Assembly (NCBI RefSeq): GCF_019048865.1
Contig: NZ_CP077604.1
Span: 3,596,001 to 3,660,000, forward strand
Reading direction: 5' to 3'
Length of the DNA stretch: 64,000 bases
Origin: Aquihabitans sp. G128
Lineage (GTDB): Bacteria > Actinomycetota > Acidimicrobiia > Acidimicrobiales > Iamiaceae
Part shown: positions 1-8,618 of the stretch, in pieces
Layout: each line of letters starts with the position of its first letter
Numbering within the stretch: position 1 is the stretch's first letter
Position numbers and translations under genes: made by a program
The notes under the pieces: generated by a model
Databases searched by the model: none
What the model was told of the DNA's origin: nothing
What the model saw: the letters and a program-made list of their open reading frames with translations, nothing else

Positions 1-19
1 TGTCGGGGCTGTCGCTCAT
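1..19 (-). CDS. possible 5' end of a divergent gene leaving the window on the left
   Basis: On the minus strand an ATG at 19-17 opens a frame reading M-S-D-S-P-D to the window edge. Only six codons are visible, so no function can be assigned. It would be divergent from the sigma-factor gene. No Shine-Dalgarno sequence is visible. Confidence 0.25.
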
Positions 20-325
20 GGGGTGCGGGTCCACATCCGGGGTTCGTCGGGAGCCACGACGACACCACGTCGGGCCCCTCCGGCGCCACTCCGGGGGTGG
101 TCGGTCCGGTGGCTCGGCATGGTGGGTCTCCGTCGTGGGCGCAGCGGTGCGGGCCGGGCGCGGGCGGGCCCGGAGGGGCCGATGTTTGGCCCTCTTGACC
201 CGACCGGTACCCTGAGAGGAGCCCGGAGCCGGGCCCAACGGTATTCGGTGTGCCTTGCGAGTGCAGGGACCCCGCGCCGTGGCGGTGCGGCCGGCTCCTC
301 CCCGTTCTACAGAAAAAGGTGAGCA
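20..325. other. gene-free leader region before the sigma factor gene
   Basis: About 306 bases without a convincing gene; short frames here have no recognisable protein content. It holds a candidate promoter (185-213), and the Shine-Dalgarno sequence AGGTGAG just upstream of the ATG at 326. I see no other structured element. Confidence 0.5.
185..213 (+). promoter_or_regulatory. candidate promoter of the sigma factor gene
   Basis: TTTGGC at 185-190 and TACCCT at 208-213 are separated by 17 bases, a good sigma-70-type arrangement. The transcript would start near 220 and carry a leader of about 105 nt. Based only on hexamer match and spacing. Confidence 0.35.
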
Positions 326-1300
326 ATGCCGAAAGAGCGTGTCGAACGGGACGAAGAGGACCTCGTCCGTCTGTACCTCACCGACATCGGCCAGTACCCG
401 CTGCTCACCAAGGACGACGAGGTCCGGCTGGCCCAGGCCATCGAGGCCGGGAACTCGGCTCGTGAGGAGCTCGAGGCCGGCGGCAAGGACGTCACGGCCG
501 CCCGCAAGCGCGAGCTGCGCCGCCAGTCCCGTGAGGGCGAGCGGGCCGAGCGCACCTTCGTGCAGTCGAACCTGCGCCTCGTGGTGTCGATCGCCAAGAA
601 GTACCAGGCCTCGGGCCTGCCGCTGCTGGACCTGATCCAGGAGGGCAACCTCGGCCTCATGCACGCCGTCGAGAAGTTCGACTGGCGCAAGGGCTTCAAG
701 TTCTCCACCTACGCCACGTGGTGGATCCGCCAAGCCATCACCCGCGGCATCGCCAACACCGGCCGCACCATCCGCCTCCCCGTGCACGCCGGCGACACCC
801 TCGCCCGCCTGCAGAAGGCCCGGGCCCGCCTCGAGCTCAAGCTCGGCCGCCCGGCCACCCTCGCCGAGCTCTCGGCCGAGGTCGAGATGCCCGAGGACAA
901 GGTGACCGAGGCCCTGCGCTTCGCCGCCGAGCCGCTCTCGCTGTCGGAGCCGCTCCGTGAGGACGGCGACGCCGAGCTGGGCGACGTCGTCGAGGACCGC
1001 TCGGCGGAGTCGCCGTTCGAGGTGGCCGCCACCGCGCTGCTCCCCGAGGAGATCTCCCGCCTGCTGGCCCCGCTGGACGAGCGCGAGCGCGAGATCCTCA
1101 AGCTGCGCTTCGGCCTCGACCGCGGCGAGCCCCGCACCCTCGAAGAGGTGGGCGAGCACTTCAACCTCACCCGGGAGCGCATCCGCCAGATCGAGGCCCG
1201 GGCCATGTCGAAGCTGCGGCACCCGTCGTCCGACACCGGCGCGGGACCTGCTGGCCGTCTGATCGGTAGCCTCCGCTCGGTGAGCGGACGGACCTGGTGA
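326..1300 (+). CDS. RNA polymerase sigma-70 factor, primary-like (group 1/2)
   Basis: 324 residues. Region 1.2 is near the N terminus (DEEDLVRLYLTDIGQ). Region 2 follows at about residues 75-155, with the core-binding and -10 segments LIQEGNLGLMHAVEKFD and FSTYATWWIRQAI. Region 3 comes next, and region 4 has the -35-binding HTH near residues 270-305 (EVGEHFNLTRERIRQIEARA). The long acidic region 1.1 of housekeeping RpoD is missing, which suits a group 2 (SigB/HrdA-like) sigma or a compact principal sigma. The start is fixed by an AGGTGAG ribosome site. The stop overlaps the next gene by four bases (GTGA), so the two are probably co-translated. No anti-sigma gene lies adjacent; the RsbV/RsbW pair is 18 kb away. 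Confidence 0.93.
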   Translation: MPKERVERDEEDLVRLYLTDIGQYPLLTKDDEVRLAQAIEAGNSAREELEAGGKDVTAARKRELRRQSREGERAERTFVQSNLRLVVSIAKKYQASGLPLLDLIQEGNLGLMHAVEKFDWRKGFKFSTYATWWIRQAITRGIANTGRTIRLPVHAGDTLARLQKARARLELKLGRPATLAELSAEVEMPEDKVTEALRFAAEPLSLSEPLREDGDAELGDVVEDRSAESPFEVAATALLPEEISRLLAPLDEREREILKLRFGLDRGEPRTLEEVGEHFNLTRERIRQIEARAMSKLRHPSSDTGAGPAGRLIGSLRSVSGRTW

Positions 1301-2826
1301 CCGAAGCGGCGGCGAGCCCTGCTTCGGCGCGCACCGCTGCCGAGGGCGAGGCGGATGCCGGCGAGGACGCAGCGGGGGAACCGGCGCAGCCCACCCGGTT
1401 CGGGCGGGCCGACCTGGGGTGGATCGCTCTGGCCCTCGCCATCGCCGCGGGGGCGTGGCTGCCCCGGGCGGGTCGGCGGCCCTTCTGGCTGGACGAGTCG
1501 CTGACGGTCGGCGCCACCGGGGAGCTGCTCCAGACGTGGCGCCACACGGGCGGCACCATGGCGCTGTATTACCTGGTGGTCGCCCCGCTGGCGGCGGTCA
1601 CCAACGACCGGGTCGCCCTGCGGGCCCCGTCGATGCTCTTCGCCGCCCTGGCCGTGGTGGTGGTGTTCGCGATCGGACGCCGACTCGGGGACCGGATCGG
1701 CGGAGCCCGGGCCGCCACGTTCCTGGCCTCGTCGTGGTTCCTGGCCCGCTACGCCATGGAGGCCCGGTCCTACGCCCTCGCCCTGCTGCTCGTGTCCGTG
1801 GCCTGGCTGGGCCTGGTGGCCGCCGCCACGGAGGTCGACGATGAGCGTCGCCGCCGGTGGTGGACGGTGTACGTGGTGGCCATGGCGCTGGCGCCGCTGG
1901 CCCACGGCCTCGCGGCGCTGCAGTTCCCGTTCCAGGTGCTCGCCCTGGCCCTGCTGCCCGAGCCGCGCCGGTGGGTGCGGCGCCTCCTGCCGCTCGTCGC
2001 CATCCTGGCGGTGGAGGGCGTGGTGCTCTTCGGCATCGGCGCCGGCGACGTCGCCAACTGGATCCCGCCGCTGCGCTACCTCGACCTCAAGCTGTTCTGC
2101 CGCGTGATGTTCGGGCGGGCGTGGATCGGTTGGCTCGTCGGCCCACTCGTGGTGCTCGCCACCGGCCTCGCCGTGCGGGACCGCGTCCGTCGCCGCACCA
2201 CCGCCACCTGGTTGGGCATCATCCCGGTCCTGTGGGCGTGGGGGGTGCCGCTGCTGATCCTGGCCATCTCGCTGGTGCGGCCGTACCAGGCGCACCGCTA
2301 CATCCTCACCAGCCTGCCAGGCGTGGCCCTGCTGCTCGCCGGCCTCCTCGCCCGGGTCCGGGCGCGTGCCCTGGCCGGGGTGGCGTGGGCGGTCCTGGTG
2401 GGGGCGCTGCTGTTCAACCAGCCGGCGGCCACCACCACCGGGCTCGAGGAGTGGCCGGCCATGGCCACCCAGATCCGCACCGACGCCCGGCCCGGTGAGC
2501 TGCTCCTCGCTCCGGACCTGCTCCGGGCCCCGCTCGACTTCGCGTTCGAGGAGCAGGGCCCGGCCCCGGTGGTGCGCCCGCTGTCGCCCACCGACCCGGT
2601 CGGTCGCCCCCGGCGGCTGTACCACTTCGCCTCGGGCACCGAGCGCAGCCAGCTGCTCGGCGCTCCGGCCGTGGGCGTGTGGCTGGTGGACCGCGGACCG
2701 TCGGCCCGGGCCCGCATCGACGCCCTGCTGGCCGATCCGGCCATCGCCGCCCGCTATCGCGAGGTCGGGCGCTGGGAGTACGAGCTCAACCTGTTCCTCG
2801 TGCACCTGGAGCCGGTGCCGGCATGA
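1297..2826 (+). CDS. GT-C family membrane glycosyltransferase (ArnT/PMT-like)
   Basis: 509 residues with about ten hydrophobic segments. Near residue 60, after the first membrane segment, is a WLDES motif typical of the first extracytoplasmic loop of GT-C enzymes, where the acidic residue is catalytic. Such enzymes move sugars from polyprenyl-phosphate donors to lipids or proteins outside the membrane. The GTG start overlaps the sigma-factor stop by four bases. It converges with another GT-C gene on the minus strand. Donor and acceptor cannot be told from sequence. Confidence 0.8.
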   Translation: MTEAAASPASARTAAEGEADAGEDAAGEPAQPTRFGRADLGWIALALAIAAGAWLPRAGRRPFWLDESLTVGATGELLQTWRHTGGTMALYYLVVAPLAAVTNDRVALRAPSMLFAALAVVVVFAIGRRLGDRIGGARAATFLASSWFLARYAMEARSYALALLLVSVAWLGLVAAATEVDDERRRRWWTVYVVAMALAPLAHGLAALQFPFQVLALALLPEPRRWVRRLLPLVAILAVEGVVLFGIGAGDVANWIPPLRYLDLKLFCRVMFGRAWIGWLVGPLVVLATGLAVRDRVRRRTTATWLGIIPVLWAWGVPLLILAISLVRPYQAHRYILTSLPGVALLLAGLLARVRARALAGVAWAVLVGALLFNQPAATTTGLEEWPAMATQIRTDARPGELLLAPDLLRAPLDFAFEEQGPAPVVRPLSPTDPVGRPRRLYHFASGTERSQLLGAPAVGVWLVDRGPSARARIDALLADPAIAARYREVGRWEYELNLFLVHLEPVPA

Positions 2827-2859
2827 CCCCGGTGGGGCGAGCGCCGGGCCGGGCCGGGT

Positions 2860-4632
2860 TCAGTCGCTGACGTAGCCCAGGGGGATCGGTGGGCGATCCG
2901 AGGGGGCCGGCAGGGGATCGAGCTGGAAGATGCGGACCTGCTGGCCGCGCCGCTCGATGATCTTCACCAGGCGCAGGCCGGGCGGGTCCCGCCACTGCAG
3001 CAGGGCGGCGTAGAGCTCGGGGCGGCGGCGGCTGATGGTGGCCTCGTCGGCCACCACGTAGTCGACGCCCATGCGGCGGGCGAAGGTGAGGAGCGTGCCG
3101 AAGTCGCTCGAGGGCATGGCCACCACCGGGCGGTGGGCGTAGTACTGCACGTGGAACGAGCGGGTCATGATCCGCGACTTCGGCGGGGTGTGGGCGTCGA
3201 TCCACCGACCGGCGGCCGCTTGCTCGGTGGGGTCGTTGGTGGTGATGCCGGGCAGCAGCGGCTTGATCTCGCCGATGGTCGACGTGGCCATCAACACCAC
3301 CGTGAGCCCGAGGGCGATGTGGCGGGCCCGCGGCTTCCAGGGGAGCACGTACTGCACCAGGCCGCGGCCGGCGTAGAGGGCGAGCACGGCGGTGGTGACC
3401 ACCAGGTAGCGGGCCTGGGTGAAGAAGACGATGCAGGTGATCACCGGCGAGATGGCGAGCGCGGTGAGGATCTGGGCCGAGCGCCGCTTGCGGTCGCGCC
3501 ACATGGCCATGAAGGCCGGGATGAGGAGGAAGGCGGGGATGGCGTGCCAGTTGGGCCCGGCGGCGAAGCCGGGCACCACGTAGACCCGGAAGAGGGTCTG
3601 GATGTTGACCCCGACGATGCCGAGCCAGCCGGAGGGGTCCTCCTTGGCCAGCGCGGTGAGCGGGCGGGTGGGCACGCCGAGGCCGGTGCCGCTGGAGTTG
3701 ATCGCGTAGAGCACGCGGTCGCGCTCGAGCCGGTTGTTCTCGGCGACGGCCCGCCACGCCTGGATGGACGCGTCCTGGGACTTGTCGGTGGCCGACCACT
3801 TGCCCGTGTGGCTGTGGAGGTAGGCCAGGTAGGGGAACAGGCAGATCAGGACCACGAGCCCGAACGGCAGCGCCCAGGCCAGCATCCGCTTGACCCGCAC
3901 GCCGAGCGAGCCGGGGCGGCGCAGCGCCTCGATCACCAGGCCGAGCCCGATGAAGAAGCCGGGCAGCAGCGACTCGGGCCGGGCGAGGTAGGCCAGGCCG
4001 ACCGACAGGCCCGAGGCCATGAGCAGCAGCGTGCGCTTGCGCTCCGAGGTCTCGTCGTCGAGCGCCACCAGCGCGCACCACACGGCGGCGAGGAGGGTGG
4101 CGAGGGCGATCGGCTCGCTGCCGCCGCCCTGGCGGGTGAAGAGCGGGGTGAGGCCCGAGACGGTGCCACCGATCCAGGCCACCGCGACGGTGGTGCGGTG
4201 GTCGCGCCAGATGCGCTGGGCCAGCAGGACGAGGAACAGCACCACCAGCGCCGAGGTCAGGAAGCCCCAGATGCGCAGGGCGGCCAGCTCGGAGCCGGTG
4301 ACCTTCTCGAGGCCGGCCAGCCCGACCGGCGTCAGCGGCGGGAAGTGGAGCTCGGGCCCGCCCTCGCGGGTGAAGCCGTTGCCGGAGAGCAGGTTGCGGC
4401 CGGCCTCGAAGTAGGCGGTGCCGTCGACCGAGGGGAGCTTGTCGCCGGCGGCGATGACGAGCTGGAGGACGAGCGACACGGCGAGCGGCGCTCGGAGCTT
4501 GCGCCGCAGCGTGCGATCGCCGTCGCTGCTCGGGCCCGGCTCGGCCAGGGCGGACGTTCCGTCGCCGACCTCGACCTGGTCGGTGTCGACGGGATCGGGC
4601 GGCGCGGTGGGGGCAGGGGCGTCGAGGCTCAA
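2860..4632 (-). CDS. GT-C family polytopic membrane glycosyltransferase
   Basis: 590 residues from a TTG start at 4632. A short proline- and acid-rich cytoplasmic N terminus is followed by about ten membrane segments. The first outer loop carries an acidic motif (VDGTAYFEAGRNLLSG), as expected for a dolichyl/polyprenyl-phosphate sugar transferase, and the C terminus is soluble. The frame stays open to a GTG at 4713, but those 27 codons have low GC at the third position unlike the rest, so I prefer 4632. It converges with the GT-C gene at 1297-2826, 33 bases away; the two are not close copies. A 15-base palindrome at 4710-4724 lies upstream. Confidence 0.8.
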   Translation of the reverse strand: MSLDAPAPTAPPDPVDTDQVEVGDGTSALAEPGPSSDGDRTLRRKLRAPLAVSLVLQLVIAAGDKLPSVDGTAYFEAGRNLLSGNGFTREGGPELHFPPLTPVGLAGLEKVTGSELAALRIWGFLTSALVVLFLVLLAQRIWRDHRTTVAVAWIGGTVSGLTPLFTRQGGGSEPIALATLLAAVWCALVALDDETSERKRTLLLMASGLSVGLAYLARPESLLPGFFIGLGLVIEALRRPGSLGVRVKRMLAWALPFGLVVLICLFPYLAYLHSHTGKWSATDKSQDASIQAWRAVAENNRLERDRVLYAINSSGTGLGVPTRPLTALAKEDPSGWLGIVGVNIQTLFRVYVVPGFAAGPNWHAIPAFLLIPAFMAMWRDRKRRSAQILTALAISPVITCIVFFTQARYLVVTTAVLALYAGRGLVQYVLPWKPRARHIALGLTVVLMATSTIGEIKPLLPGITTNDPTEQAAAGRWIDAHTPPKSRIMTRSFHVQYYAHRPVVAMPSSDFGTLLTFARRMGVDYVVADEATISRRRPELYAALLQWRDPPGLRLVKIIERRGQQVRIFQLDPLPAPSDRPPIPLGYVSD

Positions 4633-4709
4633 GGGAACGGGCTCGTCACCAACCCCACGGTTGGTCCGGTGACGGCCACAGACTACGAAACCGCTTGGTG
4701 CCGGGGAAA

Positions 4710-4724
4710 TCACCCCAGGGGTGA
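4710..4724. promoter_or_regulatory. perfect inverted repeat upstream of the membrane glycosyltransferase
   Basis: TCACCCC-A-GGGGTGA is a perfect 7+1+7 palindrome, 78 bases upstream of the TTG at 4632 and 76 bases before the small peptide gene at 4800. Its size and position suit an operator for a dimeric regulator. No regulator is identified. Confidence 0.4.
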
Positions 4725-4785
4725 GGAGAGCCGGGTGTCGCCCGCTCGGGTGGTCGGGCGGGCTGCAGGCCAGGTCCGGAGGTCG

Positions 4786-4791
4786 TAGGCT
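4786..4791 (+). promoter_or_regulatory. -10 box (TAGGCT) for the 24-residue peptide gene
   Basis: TAGGCT lies 8 bases before the ATG at 4800, so the transcript would start at or next to the start codon. It is one of many such boxes in this window. Confidence 0.4.
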
Positions 4792-4799
4792 GCACCGCC

Positions 4800-4874
4800 A
4801 TGAAGAAGCTCCTCATCCTCGTCGTCCTCGCCGCCCTCGCTACCGTGGTGGCGAAGAAGGTCCGCACCGTCTGA
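4800..4874 (+). CDS. 24-residue membrane peptide, resembling a shortened DLW-39 family protein
   Basis: The frame encodes a Lys-Lys start, a hydrophobic core of about 15 residues and a basic end (MKKLLILVVLAALATVVAKK, then VRTV). Actinobacterial DLW-39 proteins start the same way but continue through a DLW motif to about 39 residues; here a stop comes first. The -10 box eight bases upstream and the terminator hairpin downstream support a real transcript. It may equally be an unrelated short membrane peptide. Confidence 0.45.
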   Translation: MKKLLILVVLAALATVVAKKVRTV

Positions 4875-4932
4875 CGCCCTTCGGCGTCGCCGGGGTTCCG
4901 GCACCGCCGATCGACGATCCAGCAGCACGCCT

Positions 4933-4959
4933 CGACGCGGCCCTTCGCGGGCCGCGTCG
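4933..4959. terminator. strong hairpin between convergent genes
   Basis: Arms 4933-4943 and 4949-4959 form a perfect 11-bp GC-rich stem with a five-base loop (TTCGC). It sits between the peptide gene (+, ends 4874) and the HAD gene (-, ends 4993), so it can end transcription from both sides. There is no U tract, as is usual at this GC content. Confidence 0.65.
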
Positions 4960-4992
4960 CCGCGTCCGCACCCACCCGGCGCGACGGCCGGC

Positions 4993-5781
4993 TCAGGGGC
5001 GCCGGGGACGGCGCAGGTACCACCACGCCGCCAGGCCGGCACCGATGCCGGCGAGGCCTGCGGCGCCCGCTGCCGTCTGGCCGGGGCTGGGCATCGGTAC
5101 CCGGCTGCGCAGCGGCACCTCGAGGGCGAAGGTGAGCACCTCCCACTCGCGCTCGACGGCGGCGCGCCGCAGCTCCCGGTCGGGGTTCACCGCCACCGGG
5201 TGGCCCACCGCCTCCAGCATCGGCAGGTCGGTCACCGAGTCGGAGTAGGCGTAGGACGCGGCGAGGTCGAGGTCGTAGCGTTCGGCCAGCTCCTCCATGG
5301 CGATCACCTTGTTGGCGCCGTGGCTCGAGAAGTCGACCTCGCCGGTGTAGCGGCCGTGCTCGTCCACCCGGGCCCGGGTGGCGATGGCGTCGTCGACCTG
5401 TAGGTAGGCGGCGAGCGGGGCCACCACCTCGATCGGCGAGGCCGACACGATGAACACCCGGCGCCCGGCCTCGCGGTGGGTGCGGATGAGCGCCAGCGCC
5501 TCCTCGTAGACGATCGGCTCGATGACTTCGTCGAGCGCGTCGCGCACCACGGCCGACACCTTGGCCTGGTCCCACCCCTTGGTGAGCCTCAGCACCGCAG
5601 CCCGGCTCTTCTCCATCTGCGCATCGCTGTGGCCGAGCTGCAGGTAGACGAGCTGTCCCCACAGCGCACGGAGCACCAGCCAGCGCGACACCAGCCCGGC
5701 TCGGTACAGCGGTCGACCGAAGGCCACCATCGACGCCTTGGCGATGACGGTCTTGTCGAGGTCGAAGAAGGCGGCCTCCAC
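4993..5781 (-). CDS. HAD-IB family phosphatase (SerB-like) with a C-terminal membrane anchor
   Basis: 262 residues from GTG. The HAD nucleophile motif is FFDLDKT (Asp7 and Asp9), motif II is in IVSASP, and the last acidic motif is YSDSVTDLP. The C1 cap pattern matches phosphoserine-phosphatase-like HAD-IB enzymes found across actinobacteria, whose substrate is often unknown (lipid phosphates have been proposed). A hydrophobic stretch about 20 residues from the end (AAGLAGIGAGLAAWWYL) followed by arginines suggests membrane attachment. Third-base composition and the upstream TACACT box favour the GTG at 5781, although the frame extends further upstream. Confidence 0.85.
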   Translation of the reverse strand: MEAAFFDLDKTVIAKASMVAFGRPLYRAGLVSRWLVLRALWGQLVYLQLGHSDAQMEKSRAAVLRLTKGWDQAKVSAVVRDALDEVIEPIVYEEALALIRTHREAGRRVFIVSASPIEVVAPLAAYLQVDDAIATRARVDEHGRYTGEVDFSSHGANKVIAMEELAERYDLDLAASYAYSDSVTDLPMLEAVGHPVAVNPDRELRRAAVEREWEVLTFALEVPLRSRVPMPSPGQTAAGAAGLAGIGAGLAAWWYLRRPRRP

Positions 5782-5788
5782 GGCGACG

Positions 5789-5794
5789 AGTGTA
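5789..5794 (-). promoter_or_regulatory. -10 box (TACACT) for the HAD gene
   Basis: Read on the minus strand, TACACT ends seven bases before the GTG at 5781, predicting a leaderless or near-leaderless transcript and supporting that start. Confidence 0.45.
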
Positions 5795-5857
5795 GGTGCC
5801 CCCTCCCGCCCACCTGGCGGCCATCGGTCATGCCGTCCACGTGCTCTTGGATGCCTC

Positions 5858-5886
5858 TTGTACCCATCCGGGGGCGCCGCTACGGT
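5858..5886 (+). promoter_or_regulatory. candidate promoter of the tad operon
   Basis: TTGTAC (5858-5863), a 17-base spacer and TACGGT (5881-5886) give good sigma-70 geometry. Transcription would start near 5892, leaving a leader of about 44 nt that contains the GGGAGG ribosome site. Confidence 0.45.
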
Positions 5887-5935
5887 CGGGCTCGGCCTTC
5901 CCCGCCTGTCTGTTCGGTGTGCTCGGGAGGTCGTC

Positions 5936-6610
5936 GTGGTCATCACGTGTTGGTCGGTGAAGGGCGGGGTGGGGACCACCACCGTCGCGGTCGCCCTGGC
6001 GCTGGCGGGGGCTCGGCCCTCGGCGGACCGGCCGTCGCCGGTCACCTTGGTGGACCTGGCCGGTGACGTGCCCGCCTGCCTCGGGCTGCCGGAGCCGAGC
6101 GGGCCGGGGGTGGCCGAGTGGCTCGATGCCGGGCCCGAGGTGCCGCCCGATTCGCTGGCCCGGCTGGCGGTGCCGGTGGGCCCGGGGCTCGAGCTGCTGC
6201 CACGAGGGCGGGCGCCGCTCGTCGGGCCTCGGGGGCCGGTGCTGCTCCAGCTGCTGGCGGCCACGGGCCGCGTGGTGGTGGTCGACGCCGGCACGGTCGA
6301 CGGGGCGCCGGTGGCCCGGGCGTTCGCCGCCGAGTCGGACCGGTCGCTGCTGGTCACCCGGGCCTGCACGCTGGCGGTGCGCCGGGCGCTGGCTGCGCCG
6401 GTGCGGCCGTCCGGTCTGGTGGTGGTCCGGGACCCGGGCCGGGCGCTGTCGACGGCTGACGTCGAGGCGGCCCTCGGTGCGCCTGCGGTGGCCGAACTGG
6501 CCGTCGACCCGGCGGTGGCCCGGGCCGTCGACGCCGGGCTGGTCCGGGCGCGGCTGCCCCGGTCGCTGGTCGGGGCGGTCAGCGCCCTGTTGCCCGTGGC
6601 GGCGGCGTGA
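5936..6610 (+). CDS. tadZ: TadZ/CpaE-like MinD-family ATPase
   Basis: 224 residues from a GTG preceded by GGGAGG (5925-5930) at five bases. A deviant Walker A, KGGVGTTT, is at residues 9-16, and a short DLAGD segment near residue 40 fits the switch region. TadZ-type proteins mark the pole or assembly site for the Tad/Flp pilus machine. It is the first gene of the tad operon and overlaps tadA by four bases (GTGA). The protein is shorter than proteobacterial CpaE and lacks its receiver domain, which is common in actinobacteria. Confidence 0.8.
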   Translation: MVITCWSVKGGVGTTTVAVALALAGARPSADRPSPVTLVDLAGDVPACLGLPEPSGPGVAEWLDAGPEVPPDSLARLAVPVGPGLELLPRGRAPLVGPRGPVLLQLLAATGRVVVVDAGTVDGAPVARAFAAESDRSLLVTRACTLAVRRALAAPVRPSGLVVVRDPGRALSTADVEAALGAPAVAELAVDPAVARAVDAGLVRARLPRSLVGAVSALLPVAAA

Positions 6611-7748
6611 CCACCGGCGCGGCGGTCGATCGCGAGGTGGTGGCGCAGCTGCGCGCCGCAGCCGGGGCGGGCGTGCCGTCGGCGGCCGAGGTCGCGGCGC
6701 TGGTCCGGCGGTCGGCGCCGCTGCTTCCCGCTGATGCGGTGGACGAGACGGTGGCGCGGGTGCGCTCGCAGGTGGCGGGCCTGGGCCCGCTCGACCCGCT
6801 GCTCGCCGACGAGGCGGTCACCGACGTGCTGGTGAACGGGCCGGGCCGGGTCTGGGTGGAGCGCGGCGGCCGCTTGGAGGCCACGCCGGTCGTGCTGGAC
6901 CGAGCGGCCATCGACGGGGTGGTCGAGCGGATCCTGGCGCCGCTCGGTCGCCGGGCCGACCCCACCAGCCCGGTGGCCGACGGCCGGCTGCCGGACGGCT
7001 CTCGGGTCCACGTGGTGGTGCCCCCGCTGGCGGTCGACGGGCCGTACGTGACCATCCGCCGGTTCGGCGCCCGCCGGGTGCCGGTGGCGGCCTTCGCCGC
7101 CCCGCCGGTGGCCGCGCTGCTCCGCCGGGCCGTGGAGGCTCGGGCCAACGTCGTGGTGGCCGGGGCCACCGGGTCGGGCAAGACCACGCTGCTCAACGCC
7201 CTGGCCGGCTGGATCCCCGACGGCGAGCGGGTGGTGACCGTCGAAGACGCCGCCGAGCTGCGGCTCGCCTCGGCCCACGTCGTGCGGCTCGAGACCCGGC
7301 CGTCGTCGGTGGAGGGCGTGGCCGAGGTGACGTGCCGGGAGCTGGTGCGCAACGCGCTGCGCATGCGGCCCGACCGCCTGGTGGTCGGCGAGGTCCGCGG
7401 CGCCGAGGCACTCGACATGGTGCAGGCCATGAGCACCGGCCACGACGGCTCGCTGTCGACGGTGCACGCCAACGGCTGCGAGGACGCACTCCGTCGCCTC
7501 GAGTCGCTGGTGCTGCTGGCCGGGGTCGGCCTGCCGCTCGCCGCGGTGCGCGACCACCTGGCCGCCGCCATCGACCTCGTGGTGCACGTGGGTCGCGGCG
7601 CCGACGGTGCCCGGCGGGTGGTGGAGGTCGCCGAGGTGCACCCGCCCGGGACCGGCGCCGAAATCGGCGCGGCCCGCGCCGGCTGGCCGACGCCGATCGG
7701 GTGGTGGCCGAACCGGCTCGCCTCGGTGCGCGATCGGAGCCGACGTGA
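6607..7748 (+). CDS. tadA: TadA/CpaF pilus assembly ATPase, with a probable frameshift near the 3' end
   Basis: The secretion ATPase core is clear. Walker A GATGSGKTTLLNAL is at about residues 186-199, an Asp box is in EDAAELRL, Walker B is in RLVVGEVRG, and the His box is in STGHDGSLSTVHAN. It powers assembly of Flp-type pili. The starting frame never stops near tadB; it runs on out of phase over tadB and tadC. A typical C terminus (RLADADRVVAEPARLG) appears in the -1 frame from about 7680 and ends at a TGA (7746-7748) overlapping the tadB GTG. One base therefore seems to be missing between about 7650 and 7680. Confidence 0.82.
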
Positions 7749-8617
7749 ACGCCGAGCTGTGGGCCGCAGCGCCGGTCGCCGCGGGGGTCGGCGCGAGCGG
7801 CGCTGCCGCGCTGCGGGCCGTCCGGCTCGTCGGGTCCGAGCGAGCCCGGACGAGCTCGACCGCGGCGGGTGCCCCTCCGGGCGCTCCGCCGTGGTTCCGG
7901 GCGGCGATGGCGGCCGGCGATGCGGCGGACCACACCGATCGAGCGTGGCCGATCGTCCGGTTGGCGGGCATCGGTGCGATCGTCCTGGTGGGTCTCGTGG
8001 CCCCGCTGCTGGTGGCGTCGGCAGCGCTCGTCGGTGTGGCCGCGCTGCGGGTGGCGCCGGTGGCAGGGCGTCGAGCGGCGGCGCGCGACTACGACGTCGG
8101 GCTGGCCGCGGCGGTGGAAGCGATCTCGGCGGCGTTGCGGTCGGGCGCATCGGTGCCGCAGGCGGTGAGCGCGGCAGGTGGGGGCTCTTCGCCGGCGGCG
8201 GCCGACCTGGCCGCAGTGTCCCGCCGCCACCAGCGGGGCGAGCGGCTGCAACCGCTGCTCGACGAGTGGGCGGCGGCCCGGGCGGGCACCGGCGCCGGCC
8301 TGGTCGCCGACGCCCTCGCCCTGGCCGCAGGGGCCGGTGGCAGCCGCTGGCGGGCCCTCGCCGGGGTGCGCGCTTCGCTGGCCGAGCGGGCGGCGCTGCA
8401 GCGCGAGGTCCGCGCCCTCGGCTCGCAGGCTCGGGCTTCGGCGGCCGTGCTGGTCTTGGCTCCGCTGGGGTTCGGCGTTGCGGCGGCAGCGGCCGATCCT
8501 CGCCTGGCGGCGTTCCTGTTCGCCACGCCGGGCGGGTGGGCGTGCCTCGGCGGGGGGCTGGTCCTCGATGCCGTCGGCGCGACCTGGATGGCCCACCAGC
8601 TGCGGGCGGTGTCCTGA
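7745..8617 (+). CDS. tadB: TadB-like integral membrane protein of the Tad pilus
   Basis: 290 residues from GTG (GTGA overlap with the corrected tadA end). It has the type II secretion F-domain layout: two hydrophobic segments near residues 75-105, a helical cytoplasmic domain (GLAAAVEAISAALRSGASVPQAV) at about 120-235, and two hydrophobic segments at the C terminus. It forms the inner-membrane platform with TadC. The next gene begins one base after its stop. Confidence 0.8.
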   Translation: MNAELWAAAPVAAGVGASGAAALRAVRLVGSERARTSSTAAGAPPGAPPWFRAAMAAGDAADHTDRAWPIVRLAGIGAIVLVGLVAPLLVASAALVGVAALRVAPVAGRRAAARDYDVGLAAAVEAISAALRSGASVPQAVSAAGGGSSPAAADLAAVSRRHQRGERLQPLLDEWAAARAGTGAGLVADALALAAGAGGSRWRALAGVRASLAERAALQREVRALGSQARASAAVLVLAPLGFGVAAAAADPRLAAFLFATPGGWACLGGGLVLDAVGATWMAHQLRAVS

Positions 8618-8618
8618 C

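Noticed and set aside
709..2805. 698-codon minus-strand frame across the sigma factor and glycosyltransferase genes
   Set aside because: Shadow of two well-supported plus-strand genes; low-complexity His/Gln/Arg/Gly-rich translation.
7607..7744. Longer TadB starting at 7607
   Set aside because: That stretch overlaps tadA out of phase and reads as low-complexity Arg/Pro; the GTG at 7745 gives a normal TadB start and the usual overlap.
5782..7971. Upstream extension of the HAD phosphatase to 992 codons
   Set aside because: The extension lies antisense to the tad genes and has no homology-like content; the GTG at 5781 has a -10 box and fits the family N terminus.
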